NCBI GenBank assembly: GCA_964386405.1
Contig: CAYLRW010000036.1
Coordinates: forward strand, 1 to 17,574
Source of the DNA: RZYP01 sp964386405
GTDB taxonomy: Bacteria; Bacillota; Negativicutes; Acidaminococcales; Acidaminococcaceae
Reading direction: 5' to 3'
DNA length: 17,574 bases
Shown here: in pieces, positions 1 to 8,704 of the stretch
Layout of the letters: each line of letters starts with the position of its first letter
How positions within the stretch are numbered: position 1 is the first letter of the stretch
Made by a program: the position numbers and the translations under genes
Notes under the pieces: generated by a model
The model's input: only the letters and a program-made list of their open reading frames with translations
The model's database searches: none
Told to the model about the DNA's origin: nothing

Positions 1-42
1 GGGATTTCCTTAAAAAAGTTATCCTGAAATGGGGGATATTTG

Positions 43-993
43 TTGAAATTACCAGTGCTTAAAATCGGTAATTTAGTTGCCGAAGTGCCTATTGTACAAG
101 GTGGAATGGCGATAAGACTTTCTACGGCTCGGTTAGCAGCTGCAGTTGCATCCGAAGGCGGCATAGGGTTGATTGCTGCATCCGGTATGAAATTTGATGA
201 GTTGCGGAAAGAAATAAGATTAGCTAGAGAGTTGACTGGCGGTAAAGGAATCATTGGCATAAATGCTATGGTTGCTGCTCGTGAATTCTTGGGTTTGATT
301 ACGACTGCTGCTGAAGAGAAAGTAGATTTAATTGTAGCCGGCGCCGGTTTTTCAAGAGATATGTTTGCGGTAGGACGTAAATTTAATGTTGCAATCGTTC
401 CTATCGTTTCCTCAGTAAAGCTAGCCAAAATAGCCGAGCAGCTTGGTGCTTCAGCTATCGTAGCTGAAGGAACAGAAGCCGGCGGGCATTTAGGAACACA
501 GCAATCTATAAAAGAGATACTTCCCGAGATTGTGAAAGCAGTAAAAATACCGGTTATTGCAGCTGGTGGTGCTGTTACAGGTCAGGATGTTGCAGAATTG
601 CTTAAACTTGGCGCCAGTGGTGTACAGATGGGCAGCCGTTTTGCCGCAAGTGAAGAATCAAATGGGGCAGATGAATTAAAACAATTTTATCTGAAAATGA
701 CTAAGGATGATGTTGTTCAGATTGATAGTCCTGTTGGATATAAAGGCCGCGCTATACGAAATCCCTTTGCACAATTATCCTTGGAAGGTAATGCACCAAA
801 GCCTACTGAATGTGATGCTTGCCTTAAACATTGCACTAGATCATTTTGTATTATTCGTGCATTGACAAGGGCCCAGCAAGGTGATGTGGAAACCGGCCTT
901 GTTTTTACCGGTGCAAATATGTGGAAAATTAAAGAAATTTTGCCGGTAAAAGAAATTTTTAGAAGACTAAAAGAAGAAATAGCTAAAATATAA
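43..993 (+). CDS. FabK-like enoyl-ACP reductase II / nitronate monooxygenase family flavoprotein
   Basis: FMN-dependent TIM-barrel protein of the NMO/FabK family, 316 residues. The early PIVQGGMA motif, the EGTEAGGHLG segment around residues 142-151 (candidate catalytic His149) and the barrel segment AAGGAV near residue 175 followed by QMGSRF near 195 are family hallmarks. FabK reduces enoyl-ACP with NAD(P)H, while nitronate monooxygenases oxidise nitronates; the families are hard to separate by sequence. Its position 17 bases ahead of fabF favours a role in fatty acid synthesis, which is inference. Near the C-terminus four cysteines (257, 260, 264, 269; pattern CxxCx3Cx4C) form a possible metal or redox cluster that I do not associate with classical FabK. 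I chose the TTG at 43 over the adjacent TTG at 40 because the GGGGGA at 31-36 is then 6 bases away. Confidence 0.85.
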   Translation: MKLPVLKIGNLVAEVPIVQGGMAIRLSTARLAAAVASEGGIGLIAASGMKFDELRKEIRLARELTGGKGIIGINAMVAAREFLGLITTAAEEKVDLIVAGAGFSRDMFAVGRKFNVAIVPIVSSVKLAKIAEQLGASAIVAEGTEAGGHLGTQQSIKEILPEIVKAVKIPVIAAGGAVTGQDVAELLKLGASGVQMGSRFAASEESNGADELKQFYLKMTKDDVVQIDSPVGYKGRAIRNPFAQLSLEGNAPKPTECDACLKHCTRSFCIIRALTRAQQGDVETGLVFTGANMWKIKEILPVKEIFRRLKEEIAKI

Positions 994-1010
994 CCTTGAG
1001 GTGATTAATT

Positions 1011-2258
1011 TTGAAAAGACGAGTTGTTATAACTGGTGTAGGCCCTGTAACACCTATTGGTACAGGTAAAGAAATTTTTTGGAATAATTTGATTGCTGGT
1101 AAATCAGGCGTTGGTATTATTACCAGATTCGATCCTACTGATGTTGATGTTAAAATTGCCGGAGAAGTAAAAGACTTCGAATACGCAGATTACATGGACA
1201 AAAAAGAAGGCAAACGTATGGATCGCGTTACTCATTTTGCTGTTGCCGCTGCAAAGCTGGCAGTTGAGGATGCAAAACTTGATCTTGCTAGCATCAATCA
1301 GGTGCGTGCAGGCGTTTGCGTAGGCAGTGGTATTGGCGGCATTGAGACTTTTGTGGAACAGACCACGAAATATGTGGAAAAAGGTCCAAGCAAAATCAGT
1401 CCGTTCTTTATTCCTATGGAGATTCCAAATATGCCTGCAGGGCAAATTTCTATAGCATTAGGTTTCAAAGGACCTAATACTGCCATTGTTACAGCATGTG
1501 CGACTGGCACGAACTGTATTGGTGATGCATTCCGCACGATCCAATATGGTGATGCTGATATTATGATTGCCGGTGGTACAGAAGCAGCTATTTCTCCAGT
1601 TGCTGTCGCTGGTTTTGCTAATATGAAGGCTCTTTCTACTAATAATGAACATCCTGAAAAGGCCTCCTGCCCATTTGATAAAAAGCGCGAAGGCTTTGTT
1701 ATGGGTGAAGGCGCCGGCGTGGTAGTTCTTGAAGAACTTGAACATGCAAAAGCACGCGGAGCTCATATTTATGCAGAGATTTGCGGCTATGGCATGACAG
1801 CTGATGCTTATCATATCACTGCTCCGGATCCAAGTGGCGAAATGCCTGCTGCATGTATGCAGGCTGCAGTAGATGATGCTGGTTTAAAACCGGAAGAAGT
1901 TGACTATATTAATGCACATGGCACTTCGACGCATCGCAATGATTTGAATGAAACACTTGCTGCCAAAAAGGTTTTTGGTGAGCATGCTTATAAAATGGCA
2001 ATTAGTTCCAATAAATCTATGATGGGACATCTTTTAGGTGCTGCTGGTGGTGTTGAAGCTATTGCTACTGTCTTAACGATTGAAAACAGCGTAATTCCTC
2101 CGACCATTAACTATGAAGATCCTGATTTAGAAGAAGGTTTGGATCTTGACTATGTTCCTAATGTAGCACGTAAGTCTGAGGTCAATGTTGCAATTTCCAA
2201 TAGCTTTGGCTTTGGTGGTCATAATGCAACAATTTTGTTTAAAAAATATAAAGATTAA
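1011..2258 (+). CDS. fabF: Beta-ketoacyl-ACP synthase II (FabF)
   Basis: Condensing enzyme of type II fatty acid synthesis; it joins malonyl-ACP to an acyl-ACP to lengthen the chain by two carbons. The 415-residue protein has the full thiolase fold and the Cys-His-His triad: Cys163 in TACATG, His303 in NAHGTST and His340 in MMGHLLGAAGG. These numbers coincide with those of E. coli FabF. A glycine-rich NSFGFGGHN segment lies near residue 400. The start is TTG at 1011 with GAGGTGA at 998-1004, 6 bases upstream. It follows the FabK-like gene by 17 bases, so the two are probably co-transcribed. It precedes rnc by 22 bases, the common acpP-fabF-rnc order of Firmicutes; no acpP is seen here, and it may lie upstream of the window. 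Confidence 0.97.
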   Translation: MKRRVVITGVGPVTPIGTGKEIFWNNLIAGKSGVGIITRFDPTDVDVKIAGEVKDFEYADYMDKKEGKRMDRVTHFAVAAAKLAVEDAKLDLASINQVRAGVCVGSGIGGIETFVEQTTKYVEKGPSKISPFFIPMEIPNMPAGQISIALGFKGPNTAIVTACATGTNCIGDAFRTIQYGDADIMIAGGTEAAISPVAVAGFANMKALSTNNEHPEKASCPFDKKREGFVMGEGAGVVVLEELEHAKARGAHIYAEICGYGMTADAYHITAPDPSGEMPAACMQAAVDDAGLKPEEVDYINAHGTSTHRNDLNETLAAKKVFGEHAYKMAISSNKSMMGHLLGAAGGVEAIATVLTIENSVIPPTINYEDPDLEEGLDLDYVPNVARKSEVNVAISNSFGFGGHNATILFKKYKD

Positions 2259-2280
2259 TTTAGATTAGAGTGATAAAAGG

Positions 2281-2994
2281 ATGAATAAAGAGCGAAAAGA
2301 AGATTTACAGGATTTATGTCGGTCCTTAAAGATCGAAATGAACGATTTGTATCTGCTGAACACCGCTCTGACTCATACCTCTTACGCCCACGAATCAAAG
2401 TTGTTTCCTAAACCTACACACAGCGAACGTATTGAGTTCCTCGGTGATTCTGTTTTAGGCCTTGTTGTTAGCACATATATGTACAAAAGGTTTCCTAAAA
2501 TGGATGAAGGAGAATTAACCAAACTTAGAGCCTATCTTGTTTGTGAGACTTCTTTGTCTAAATATGCAAGACAAATTGGTTTGGGAAAATATATTTTGCT
2601 GGGAAGAGGTGAGCTTCTTTCCGGTGGGCGTGATCGCAATTCCATTTTGGCTGATGCGTTTGAATCAGTTGTAGGGGCATACTATTTGGATCAGGGACTG
2701 GAAAAAGTTCAGAAATATCTTTTGGATATGATGAAGGAAGAGCTTGAGATGACAGCAAAGCACGGACTTTGCCGAGATTTCAAGACAAGGCTGCAGGAAA
2801 TGGTTCAAAAAGATGGAGTTGTTGAAATAGTATATCAATTGGTTGGTGCTAAAGGTCCTGACCATGATAAAATTTTCGATACGACAGTGTTGATTAATGG
2901 GGTAGTAACAGGGGAAGGCAGCGGCAAATCAAAAAAAGAAGCCGAACAAAACGCGGCCAAGCAAGCTCTTTTAAAATTAGGCGAAAATCTTTAA
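2281..2994 (+). CDS. rnc: Ribonuclease III
   Basis: Double-strand-specific endoribonuclease that processes rRNA precursors and structured mRNAs as a homodimer. The 237-residue protein contains the RNase III signature SERIEFLGDS at 48-57 with metal ligands Glu52 and Asp56, and the second acidic pair Asp125 and Glu128 in ADAFESVVGAYY. A double-stranded RNA-binding domain covers about 166-235 and ends in SKKEAEQNAAKQAL. Length is usual for the family. The ATG at 2281 has only a modest ribosome binding site (AGAGTGA at 2267-2273). A hairpin terminator follows directly, so this gene likely ends the fab-rnc transcript. Confidence 0.97.
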   Translation: MNKERKEDLQDLCRSLKIEMNDLYLLNTALTHTSYAHESKLFPKPTHSERIEFLGDSVLGLVVSTYMYKRFPKMDEGELTKLRAYLVCETSLSKYARQIGLGKYILLGRGELLSGGRDRNSILADAFESVVGAYYLDQGLEKVQKYLLDMMKEELEMTAKHGLCRDFKTRLQEMVQKDGVVEIVYQLVGAKGPDHDKIFDTTVLINGVVTGEGSGKSKKEAEQNAAKQALLKLGENL

Positions 2995-3002
2995 TAGTAT
3001 TT

Positions 3003-3035
3003 AAGACAGTTGGCTGGCCAACTGTCTTTCTTTGT
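3003..3035 (+). terminator. Rho-independent terminator after rnc
   Basis: An 11-bp perfect stem (3003-3013 with 3018-3028) closed by a CTGG loop, followed by the T-rich run TCTTTG. It starts 8 bases after the rnc stop codon. It lies between rnc and the ribosome binding site of the radical SAM gene, so that gene must depend on read-through or on a promoter I cannot identify clearly. Confidence 0.85.
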
Positions 3036-3054
3036 ATATCAAAGGAGGATGCAG

Positions 3055-4068
3055 ATGGGAAGGATTATACCAGTTTTTATTCCGCACGCTGGTTGCCCAC
3101 ACCAATGTATTTTTTGTAATCAAAAAAAGATCAGTGGTCAGACCGATGCGTCTTTCTTAAATGCCGAGAAACAAATTAATAAATATTTGCAATGGATCAA
3201 ACCGTCACGAGAGAATGAGATTGCTTTTTATGGTGGTTCGTTTACAGGTCTTCCTTGGGAACTGCAAAAAAGGCTTTTGACATTGGCGGATAGCTATGTT
3301 GAACTTGGCACTATTGGATCTGTAAGGTTATCTACCAGACCTGATTATATTGATGATGGCATAGTTGAACTGCTTAAGCAACATCATGTTACTTTGGTTG
3401 AGCTGGGTGTGCAGTCTCTTGATAATAATGTATTGCTGATGGCAGAAAGAGGTCATTTGGCTGCTGATGTTGACAAGGCTGTGGCCTGCCTGAAAGCCCA
3501 AAACGTTGGAGTTGGCATACAACTCATGGTAGGTCTGCCTAAGCAAGATTGGCGAAGTTTAGCAGATACGGTGAAGAAGGTTGTAGCTTTTAAACCCGAA
3601 ATAGCAAGAATATATCCACTTTTGGTAATAAAAGATACTCCTTTAGAAAAAATGTATCAAAATAAAGAATTTACTCCTCTAAGTTTGTCAGCTGCTGTGG
3701 CACAAGCGGCCTATGTCTATGAGCACCTTACCAGTAATGGCATTAAGGTAATACGTATTGGGTTGCAGGCTGATGAGGAATTATGCAAAGAGAATAACAT
3801 TGTGGCGGGTCCATTTCACCCTGCTTTCGGGGAAATGGTCAAGTCTTTCCAATATCGCTGTTGGGTTGCAAAGCAGTTGGAAGAATTTGATAGCAACATC
3901 CCTGAAATCGCAATTAGTTATAACCCGAGAATTGCATCACAATTGAAGGGCATAAAAAAGTGCAATGAAACATTTTGGCAAAGAATAATAGGGAAACCAG
4001 GTATACAACTATTGGCGGAAGATTCTTTGCATGAAGCAGCGTTCAAGCTCAACATGTCCGCCGAATAG
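3055..4068 (+). CDS. Elp3-like radical SAM protein lacking an acetyltransferase domain
   Basis: Radical S-adenosylmethionine protein of 337 residues. The CxxxCxxC cluster ligands are Cys14, Cys18 and Cys21 (GCPHQCIFC), preceded by VFIPHAG as in Elp3-like (COG1243) proteins. Further family segments are FYGGSFTGL at 58-66, RLSTRPDYID near 91-100, ELGVQSLDN near 116-124 and MVGLP near 158. Elp3 proper modifies wobble uridine of tRNA and carries a C-terminal GNAT domain; here the C-terminus is short, with a GPFHPAFGE motif at 252-260 and no GNAT domain. The substrate is unknown; an RNA target is inference from the Elp3 likeness and from the rnc/smc neighbourhood. The start is ATG 3055 with AAAGGAGG at 3041-3048, 6 bases away. 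A longer frame from TTG 3010 would begin within the terminator hairpin. Confidence 0.85.
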   Translation: MGRIIPVFIPHAGCPHQCIFCNQKKISGQTDASFLNAEKQINKYLQWIKPSRENEIAFYGGSFTGLPWELQKRLLTLADSYVELGTIGSVRLSTRPDYIDDGIVELLKQHHVTLVELGVQSLDNNVLLMAERGHLAADVDKAVACLKAQNVGVGIQLMVGLPKQDWRSLADTVKKVVAFKPEIARIYPLLVIKDTPLEKMYQNKEFTPLSLSAAVAQAAYVYEHLTSNGIKVIRIGLQADEELCKENNIVAGPFHPAFGEMVKSFQYRCWVAKQLEEFDSNIPEIAISYNPRIASQLKGIKKCNETFWQRIIGKPGIQLLAEDSLHEAAFKLNMSAE

Positions 4069-4077
4069 TCAGACGAG

Positions 4078-4106
4078 TTGTTTAATTCGTTTTCACATGT
4101 TAAAAT
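4078..4106 (+). promoter_or_regulatory. Possible sigma-A promoter for smc
   Basis: TTGTTT at 4078-4083 and TAAAAT at 4101-4106, separated by 17 bases, in the 71-base gap before smc. The -10 box matches 5 of 6 consensus bases but the -35 box only 3 of 6. It ends about 33 bases ahead of the smc GTG. Plausible but not strong. Confidence 0.35.
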
Positions 4107-4139
4107 CTAATACATAGAATTGATTAGGTCGGTGGTATT

Positions 4140-7100
4140 GTGCGCTTAAAAGCATTTGAAACATATGGATTCAAGTCATTTGCAGAGAGAACGGAAATTA
4201 ATTTCGAAGATGGTATCACTGCCATTGTCGGCCCTAATGGAAGCGGCAAGAGCAATATTTCTGACGCTATTCGCTGGGTTCTTGGCGAACAAAGTGCAAA
4301 GTATTTGCGCGGTAACAAGATGGAAGATGTCATTTTTGCCGGAACAAGTAAACGTCGCGCCCTTGGCATGGCCGAAGTAAATCTTGTTTTTGACAATAGC
4401 GATCATAAGATACCTGCTGACTTTGATGAAATTAATATTTGCAGAAGAGTTTTTCGCAGCGGCGATAGTGAATATTACCTAAATAAGAAGCCATGTCGTT
4501 TGAAGGACATAGTTGATCTCTTTTCTGATACAGGGTTGGGCAGAGGCTCAATGTCGATAATTGGACAGAACCGCATTGATGAAATTTTAAATAGCCGCCC
4601 GGAAGAAAGGCGTGCATTATTTGAAGAAGCAGCAGGAATAGCCAAATATCGCTTGCGTAAAAAAGAGGCAACCCATCGCCTCGAAGAAACTGCTAATAAT
4701 ATTACCAGAATTTATGATATTAAGTCTGAGATCGAAGGACGGATAGAACCTTTGAGGTTGAGTGCGGATAAGACGCAAAAATACCTCAAGATGAGTGATG
4801 AGCTGAAGTCTTGTCGTGTTACCCAAGTCGTTCATAAGCTTGAAAATATAGAAGAAGTTAATGCAAAACTAGCTGCGAAAATAGCAGAGTTAAATAAACG
4901 AAATGAAGAAATAATTGTTGATGTCAATTTAAAAGAAAATAACGGTCTTATTCTGAAAACAGAATTGGATAAATTAAATGAAGAATTTGCAGAACTGCAA
5001 AATAGCATTGCAGAAAGAGAAACTCTTTTAGAAAAATTGCATGGTCAGGAAGCTGTACTGAGCGAACGTATCTTGCAAAGCCAAAAGTCGCAGGAAAGGC
5101 TGGCAGCACAAAAAGAACGTCTTGTACAGCAGCTTAGTGAAATTGAGAGCAATTTGAAAACAATTGCTGACAAATATGACGCACTTGAGATTGAGCAGCA
5201 GGCTGCTCAAAGTGCTGTTAATAAGCATGCGGCAGAGCAGGCAAACAAAGAAAAATCTATAGTGGACACAGAAGCAAGAATTGTTAATTATAAGTCTTCG
5301 GCTTTTGAAAGTATGCAGCAAATAGTTGATTTGCGCAATGAAATACGTTCATTGGAAACTGAGCAGGAAAACAGACAACGCAAGAGAGAACAATTAAAGA
5401 AAACTCTTGCTGATTTAGAAGAAGCATATAATTCCCTTTCCGAACGGCATGAAAACATTCTTAGTGAGCAGCAAAGTATTACGAACAGCATCAGCCTTGT
5501 ACAAGAGCAGATGTCTCAGCTAGTTGCTCGAAATACCGCTGATCAAAAAACATTTGGTGAAGTAGTAAGAAAGCGCAACTCATTGAATGAAACACTATCA
5601 TCTTTGCAGACCAGGGTTGACTTACTGGAAAACATGCAAAGAGTATATGATGGGTTTGGACGCAGCGTAAAAACATTATTATCATCTGAAAGCCCGTGGC
5701 GCAGTGGCATCGTCGGTGTTGTAGCAGAATTATTTCAAGTTCAGGCTTCTTATGTTGTAGCTATCGAAACAGCACTTGGTGGTGCGATGCAAAATTTGGT
5801 AACCAGAGATGTTACTACAGCCAAGCAGGCAATAGAATTCCTTAAAAGGACAAAAGAAGGCCGTGCAACTTTTCTGCCTCTGGATACTATCAGACCTACC
5901 GCTTTACGTAATGATGAAGCCGCTTTGGTTAAGCTGCCTGGTATCATTGGTGTTGCTGCGGAGCTTGTACAGTGCAAAGAAGAATTGTTGCCAGTCGCAA
6001 AATTCTTGCTGGGACGGGTATTAGTTGCTCAGAATATGGATGCGGCACTCAAGGCAGCAAAAGCTAATAATTACCGTCTGCGTATAGTCACGCTTGAAGG
6101 TGAAATACTAAACCCCGGTGGTTCTATTACTGGTGGCAGCGGCAGACATAAAGAATCTGGTTTCCTGTCTAGAAAAAATGAAATAATGCTAGCTAAGGAA
6201 AATGTTGATAATATTAACCGACAAATTTTGACTACGCAAGAAAGTATTGAAACTTGTGAAGCAATTGTTAAACAAAATAATGGCAAAATTGAAGAATTTA
6301 AAGCCTTGCTGCAAAAAAATAAGGTAAGACAGGCTGAACTTGCTGCCCATCTCGAAAGAGCAGAAGCTGAAATTGAACAGCATAAAGAAAACATAGCTCT
6401 TTATGAACAAGAGAAGAGACAACATTCGGAAGATTACCTCAATACAAGAAATAAACTACAAGAGCTCAAGCCAAATCTAGCTGTTTTAGAGCAAAAAGAT
6501 TTGTCCACTAAAGAACTGGTTGATAAATTGCAACAGGAATTAACAGCGGAACAAAGAGCTTTGAATGTAATTAGGACTCATTACCAGAATGCCTGTATCA
6601 CATTAGAGTCTGCCAAAGAAAGAACAAATCTTATATCGGAACGAATCAAGCAAATTGATGGTGATATTGCCAGGCTTCAATTAGAGATTTCCAATAATGA
6701 TGCGGAAAATGAAAAAATGGTCCAAGTGGTGGCTGAAAGCGAACAAACCAAAGAGCAATTGGCAATTCGTCAAAAGGACCTTTTAGCCGAATTGAAGAAT
6801 GATAATGGCGGTAAGGAAGATTTTACCAACAGAAGGTTAGCGATAGTTGAGAGACTTGCCCTTGCTGAAGGCGAATTAGAAGCGGCAAGGAAGGAATTTG
6901 CTGCAAGTACACAAAAATTACATTTGGCAGAAATGGAAAAAGTAAAGCAGGAAACGGAATATGAAACTGCTTTAGAACAGATAGCAACTACCTACAACAT
7001 TACTTTGGCAGAAGCAAAAGACAGTAGTTTGTTATTGGATTTATCTGATTCTGCTCTGAAAAAAATGGAAACAAGCTTGACGCATGCAATTGAGGAATTG

Positions 7101-7700
7101 GGGCCAATCAATGCTGGTGCTATCGAGGAATATAAAACAGTCAGTGAGCGGTATGAATTCCTGAATGCTCAATATAATGATTTGTATGAAGCGAAGGAGC
7201 GGCTTGAAGAAGTAATCAATGATATTAATACTAATATGTCCAGAAGATTCAAAGAATCATTGACAAAAATAAACGCGCATTTTGCTGAGACTTACAAAAA
7301 TTTATTTGGCGGTGGTATGGCTAGCCTTGAACTCCAGAATCCTGATAATATCCTGGATTCTGGTATTGAAATAATTGTGCAGCCTCCCGGTAAAAAGTTG
7401 CAGAGTTTGTTTTTACTGTCCGGTGGTGAAAGAGCGCTTACGGTCATCGCGCTGCTCTTCGCCCTCTTATCTTATCAACCGGCACCGTTTTGTATTTTGG
7501 ATGAAATAGATGCGGCGCTTGATGAGGCAAATATTGATCGCTTTTCCGCTTTTCTTGCAGATTATGCCAAGAAAACGCAATTTATTATTATAACTCACCG
7601 CAAAGGTGTCATGGAAGCAGCTGATGTCTTGCATGGCATAACTATGGAAGAATCTGGTGTTTCGAGATTACTATCAGTTAAGTTGGAAGAAAAGGGGTAA
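4140..7700 (+). CDS. smc: Chromosome partition protein SMC
   Basis: Condensin ATPase of 1186 residues, the normal length for Firmicutes SMC, which compacts and segregates chromosomes with ScpA and ScpB. The Walker A motif GPNGSGKS is at 31-38 and the Q-loop (GQNRIDEIL) is near residue 143. A first coiled coil spans roughly 170-500. The hinge is about 518-675 and contains GIVGVVAEL, the ETALGG segment and the GGSITGGSGR turn. A second coiled coil spans about 680-1010. The C-terminal head has the signature LSGGERAL from residue 1093 and Walker B FCILDE at 1117-1122, with catalytic Glu1122. The start is GTG 4140 (MRLKAFETYGFKSFA), with GGTGG at 4131-4135 as ribosome binding site. It is followed by ftsY after 3 bases, and the ftsY ribosome binding site overlaps the smc stop. 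Confidence 0.97.
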   Translation: MRLKAFETYGFKSFAERTEINFEDGITAIVGPNGSGKSNISDAIRWVLGEQSAKYLRGNKMEDVIFAGTSKRRALGMAEVNLVFDNSDHKIPADFDEINICRRVFRSGDSEYYLNKKPCRLKDIVDLFSDTGLGRGSMSIIGQNRIDEILNSRPEERRALFEEAAGIAKYRLRKKEATHRLEETANNITRIYDIKSEIEGRIEPLRLSADKTQKYLKMSDELKSCRVTQVVHKLENIEEVNAKLAAKIAELNKRNEEIIVDVNLKENNGLILKTELDKLNEEFAELQNSIAERETLLEKLHGQEAVLSERILQSQKSQERLAAQKERLVQQLSEIESNLKTIADKYDALEIEQQAAQSAVNKHAAEQANKEKSIVDTEARIVNYKSSAFESMQQIVDLRNEIRSLETEQENRQRKREQLKKTLADLEEAYNSLSERHENILSEQQSITNSISLVQEQMSQLVARNTADQKTFGEVVRKRNSLNETLSSLQTRVDLLENMQRVYDGFGRSVKTLLSSESPWRSGIVGVVAELFQVQASYVVAIETALGGAMQNLVTRDVTTAKQAIEFLKRTKEGRATFLPLDTIRPTALRNDEAALVKLPGIIGVAAELVQCKEELLPVAKFLLGRVLVAQNMDAALKAAKANNYRLRIVTLEGEILNPGGSITGGSGRHKESGFLSRKNEIMLAKENVDNINRQILTTQESIETCEAIVKQNNGKIEEFKALLQKNKVRQAELAAHLERAEAEIEQHKENIALYEQEKRQHSEDYLNTRNKLQELKPNLAVLEQKDLSTKELVDKLQQELTAEQRALNVIRTHYQNACITLESAKERTNLISERIKQIDGDIARLQLEISNNDAENEKMVQVVAESEQTKEQLAIRQKDLLAELKNDNGGKEDFTNRRLAIVERLALAEGELEAARKEFAASTQKLHLAEMEKVKQETEYETALEQIATTYNITLAEAKDSSLLLDLSDSALKKMETSLTHAIEELGPINAGAIEEYKTVSERYEFLNAQYNDLYEAKERLEEVINDINTNMSRRFKESLTKINAHFAETYKNLFGGGMASLELQNPDNILDSGIEIIVQPPGKKLQSLFLLSGGERALTVIALLFALLSYQPAPFCILDEIDAALDEANIDRFSAFLADYAKKTQFIIITHRKGVMEAADVLHGITMEESGVSRLLSVKLEEKG

Positions 7701-7703
7701 AAC

Positions 7704-8615
7704 ATGAGTTTTTTTGAAAAATTAAAAGATGGATTATCCAAAACAAGGAAGAACTTTACAGAGAAAATTGAGACTCTTGTTGGTTTATCAACAGAAGTTG
7801 ACGAAGATTTTTTGGAAGAGTTAGAAATGGTTCTCATTGCCGGCGATGTTGGTGTCAAAACAACAGAAAAAATTATGAAAGCAGTTCGCGATGCTGCAAG
7901 AAGTCGCGAAATTAAATCGCCAGATGACGTTTTACCGTTTCTCAAAGCTTATGTTGCCAATTTATTGAGAGATGAAGGACAACGCATGCACTTAAGCGGT
8001 TCTCCAAGTGTTATATTGGTTGTTGGCGTTAACGGCGTCGGCAAAACTACAACAATCGGCAAACTGAGCAATTATTATCGTCTTATGGGTAATAAGGTCA
8101 TGTTGGCAGCTGGCGATACTTTCAGGGCTGCCGCTGCCGAACAATTAAAAATATGGGCTGAAAGAGCCGAGTCTGATTTAATTTGTCACGCAGAAGGTGC
8201 AGATCCCGCAGCGGTAGTGTATGATGCGGTTAAGGCTGCAATTGCTCGTAAAGCCGATATACTTTTCATTGATACCGCAGGCCGTTTGCATAATAAATCC
8301 AACTTGATGAAAGAACTTGATAAAATTCACCGTGTTATACAGAGGGAAATTCCTGATGCGCCGCATGAGACTTTACTTGTTCTTGACGCTACAACAGGCC
8401 AAAATGCCATAACACAAGCAAAAATATTTACTGAGACCACTAATGTTACCGGCGTAGTTTTGACAAAACTTGATGGAACAGCAAAGGGTGGCGTAATAAT
8501 CGCAATTAAGGAAGAACTTGGTCTATCAGTAAAATGGATAGGTGTGGGCGAAAGTATTATGGATTTCCGTCCATTTGAGCCTGATAAATTTGTGGAAGCT
8601 TTATTTAACAAATAA
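7704..8615 (+). CDS. ftsY: Signal recognition particle receptor FtsY
   Basis: SRP receptor GTPase that docks ribosome-SRP complexes at the membrane translocon by pairing with Ffh. The 303-residue protein has an N-domain (about 1-95) and a G-domain with P-loop GVNGVGKT at 108-115, GDTFRAAA near 137, DTAGR at 190-194 and TKLDGTAKGG from 254, all diagnostic for SRP GTPases. FtsY rather than Ffh is indicated by the lack of an M-domain and by the C-terminus GVGESIMDFRPFEPDKFVEALF. The acidic A-domain of E. coli FtsY is absent, as in many Gram-positive-type proteins, so membrane contact probably uses the short N-terminal helix (MSFFEKLKDGL). Ribosome binding site AAAAGGGG precedes ATG 7704. A hairpin terminator follows the stop after 11 bases. 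Confidence 0.97.
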   Translation: MSFFEKLKDGLSKTRKNFTEKIETLVGLSTEVDEDFLEELEMVLIAGDVGVKTTEKIMKAVRDAARSREIKSPDDVLPFLKAYVANLLRDEGQRMHLSGSPSVILVVGVNGVGKTTTIGKLSNYYRLMGNKVMLAAGDTFRAAAAEQLKIWAERAESDLICHAEGADPAAVVYDAVKAAIARKADILFIDTAGRLHNKSNLMKELDKIHRVIQREIPDAPHETLLVLDATTGQNAITQAKIFTETTNVTGVVLTKLDGTAKGGVIIAIKEELGLSVKWIGVGESIMDFRPFEPDKFVEALFNK

Positions 8616-8626
8616 TTTATAGTGAC

Positions 8627-8661
8627 AAGGGAAAACACTTGACGGTGTTTTCCCTTTGTTG
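8627..8661 (+). terminator. Hairpin terminator after ftsY, interlocked with the next promoter
   Basis: A 12-bp perfect stem (8627-8638 with 8645-8656) with a 6-base loop TTGACG at 8639-8644. The tail TGTTGT is only moderately T-rich, so termination may be partial. The loop is also the -35 hexamer of the ylxM-ffh promoter. Confidence 0.75.
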
Positions 8662-8667
8662 TATAAT
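8639..8667 (+). promoter_or_regulatory. Sigma-A promoter for ylxM-ffh
   Basis: TTGACG (8639-8644), a 17-base spacer and TATAAT (8662-8667): 11 of 12 consensus bases with ideal spacing. Transcription should begin near 8674, giving a leader of about 31 bases before the ylxM ATG. The -35 box and most of the spacer lie within the ftsY terminator hairpin. Confidence 0.85.
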
Positions 8668-8704
8668 TACGCTTGTTAGTAATATTAATATTTTTGGTGA
8701 AAAG

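Noticed and set aside
1..42. Possible tail of an upstream gene ending at TGA 25-27
   Set aside because: Only eight codons are in the window and a second frame is also open across it; nothing identifies a product.
3010..3040. Possible promoter for the radical SAM gene, with TTGGCT in the rnc terminator and TATATC downstream
   Set aside because: The spacing is 19 bases and both boxes match poorly; the likeness to the ftsY-ylxM arrangement is suggestive only.
4156..4380. Plus-strand open frame inside the start of smc
   Set aside because: It lies wholly within the conserved SMC ATPase head coding sequence in another frame; its translation looks like no known protein.
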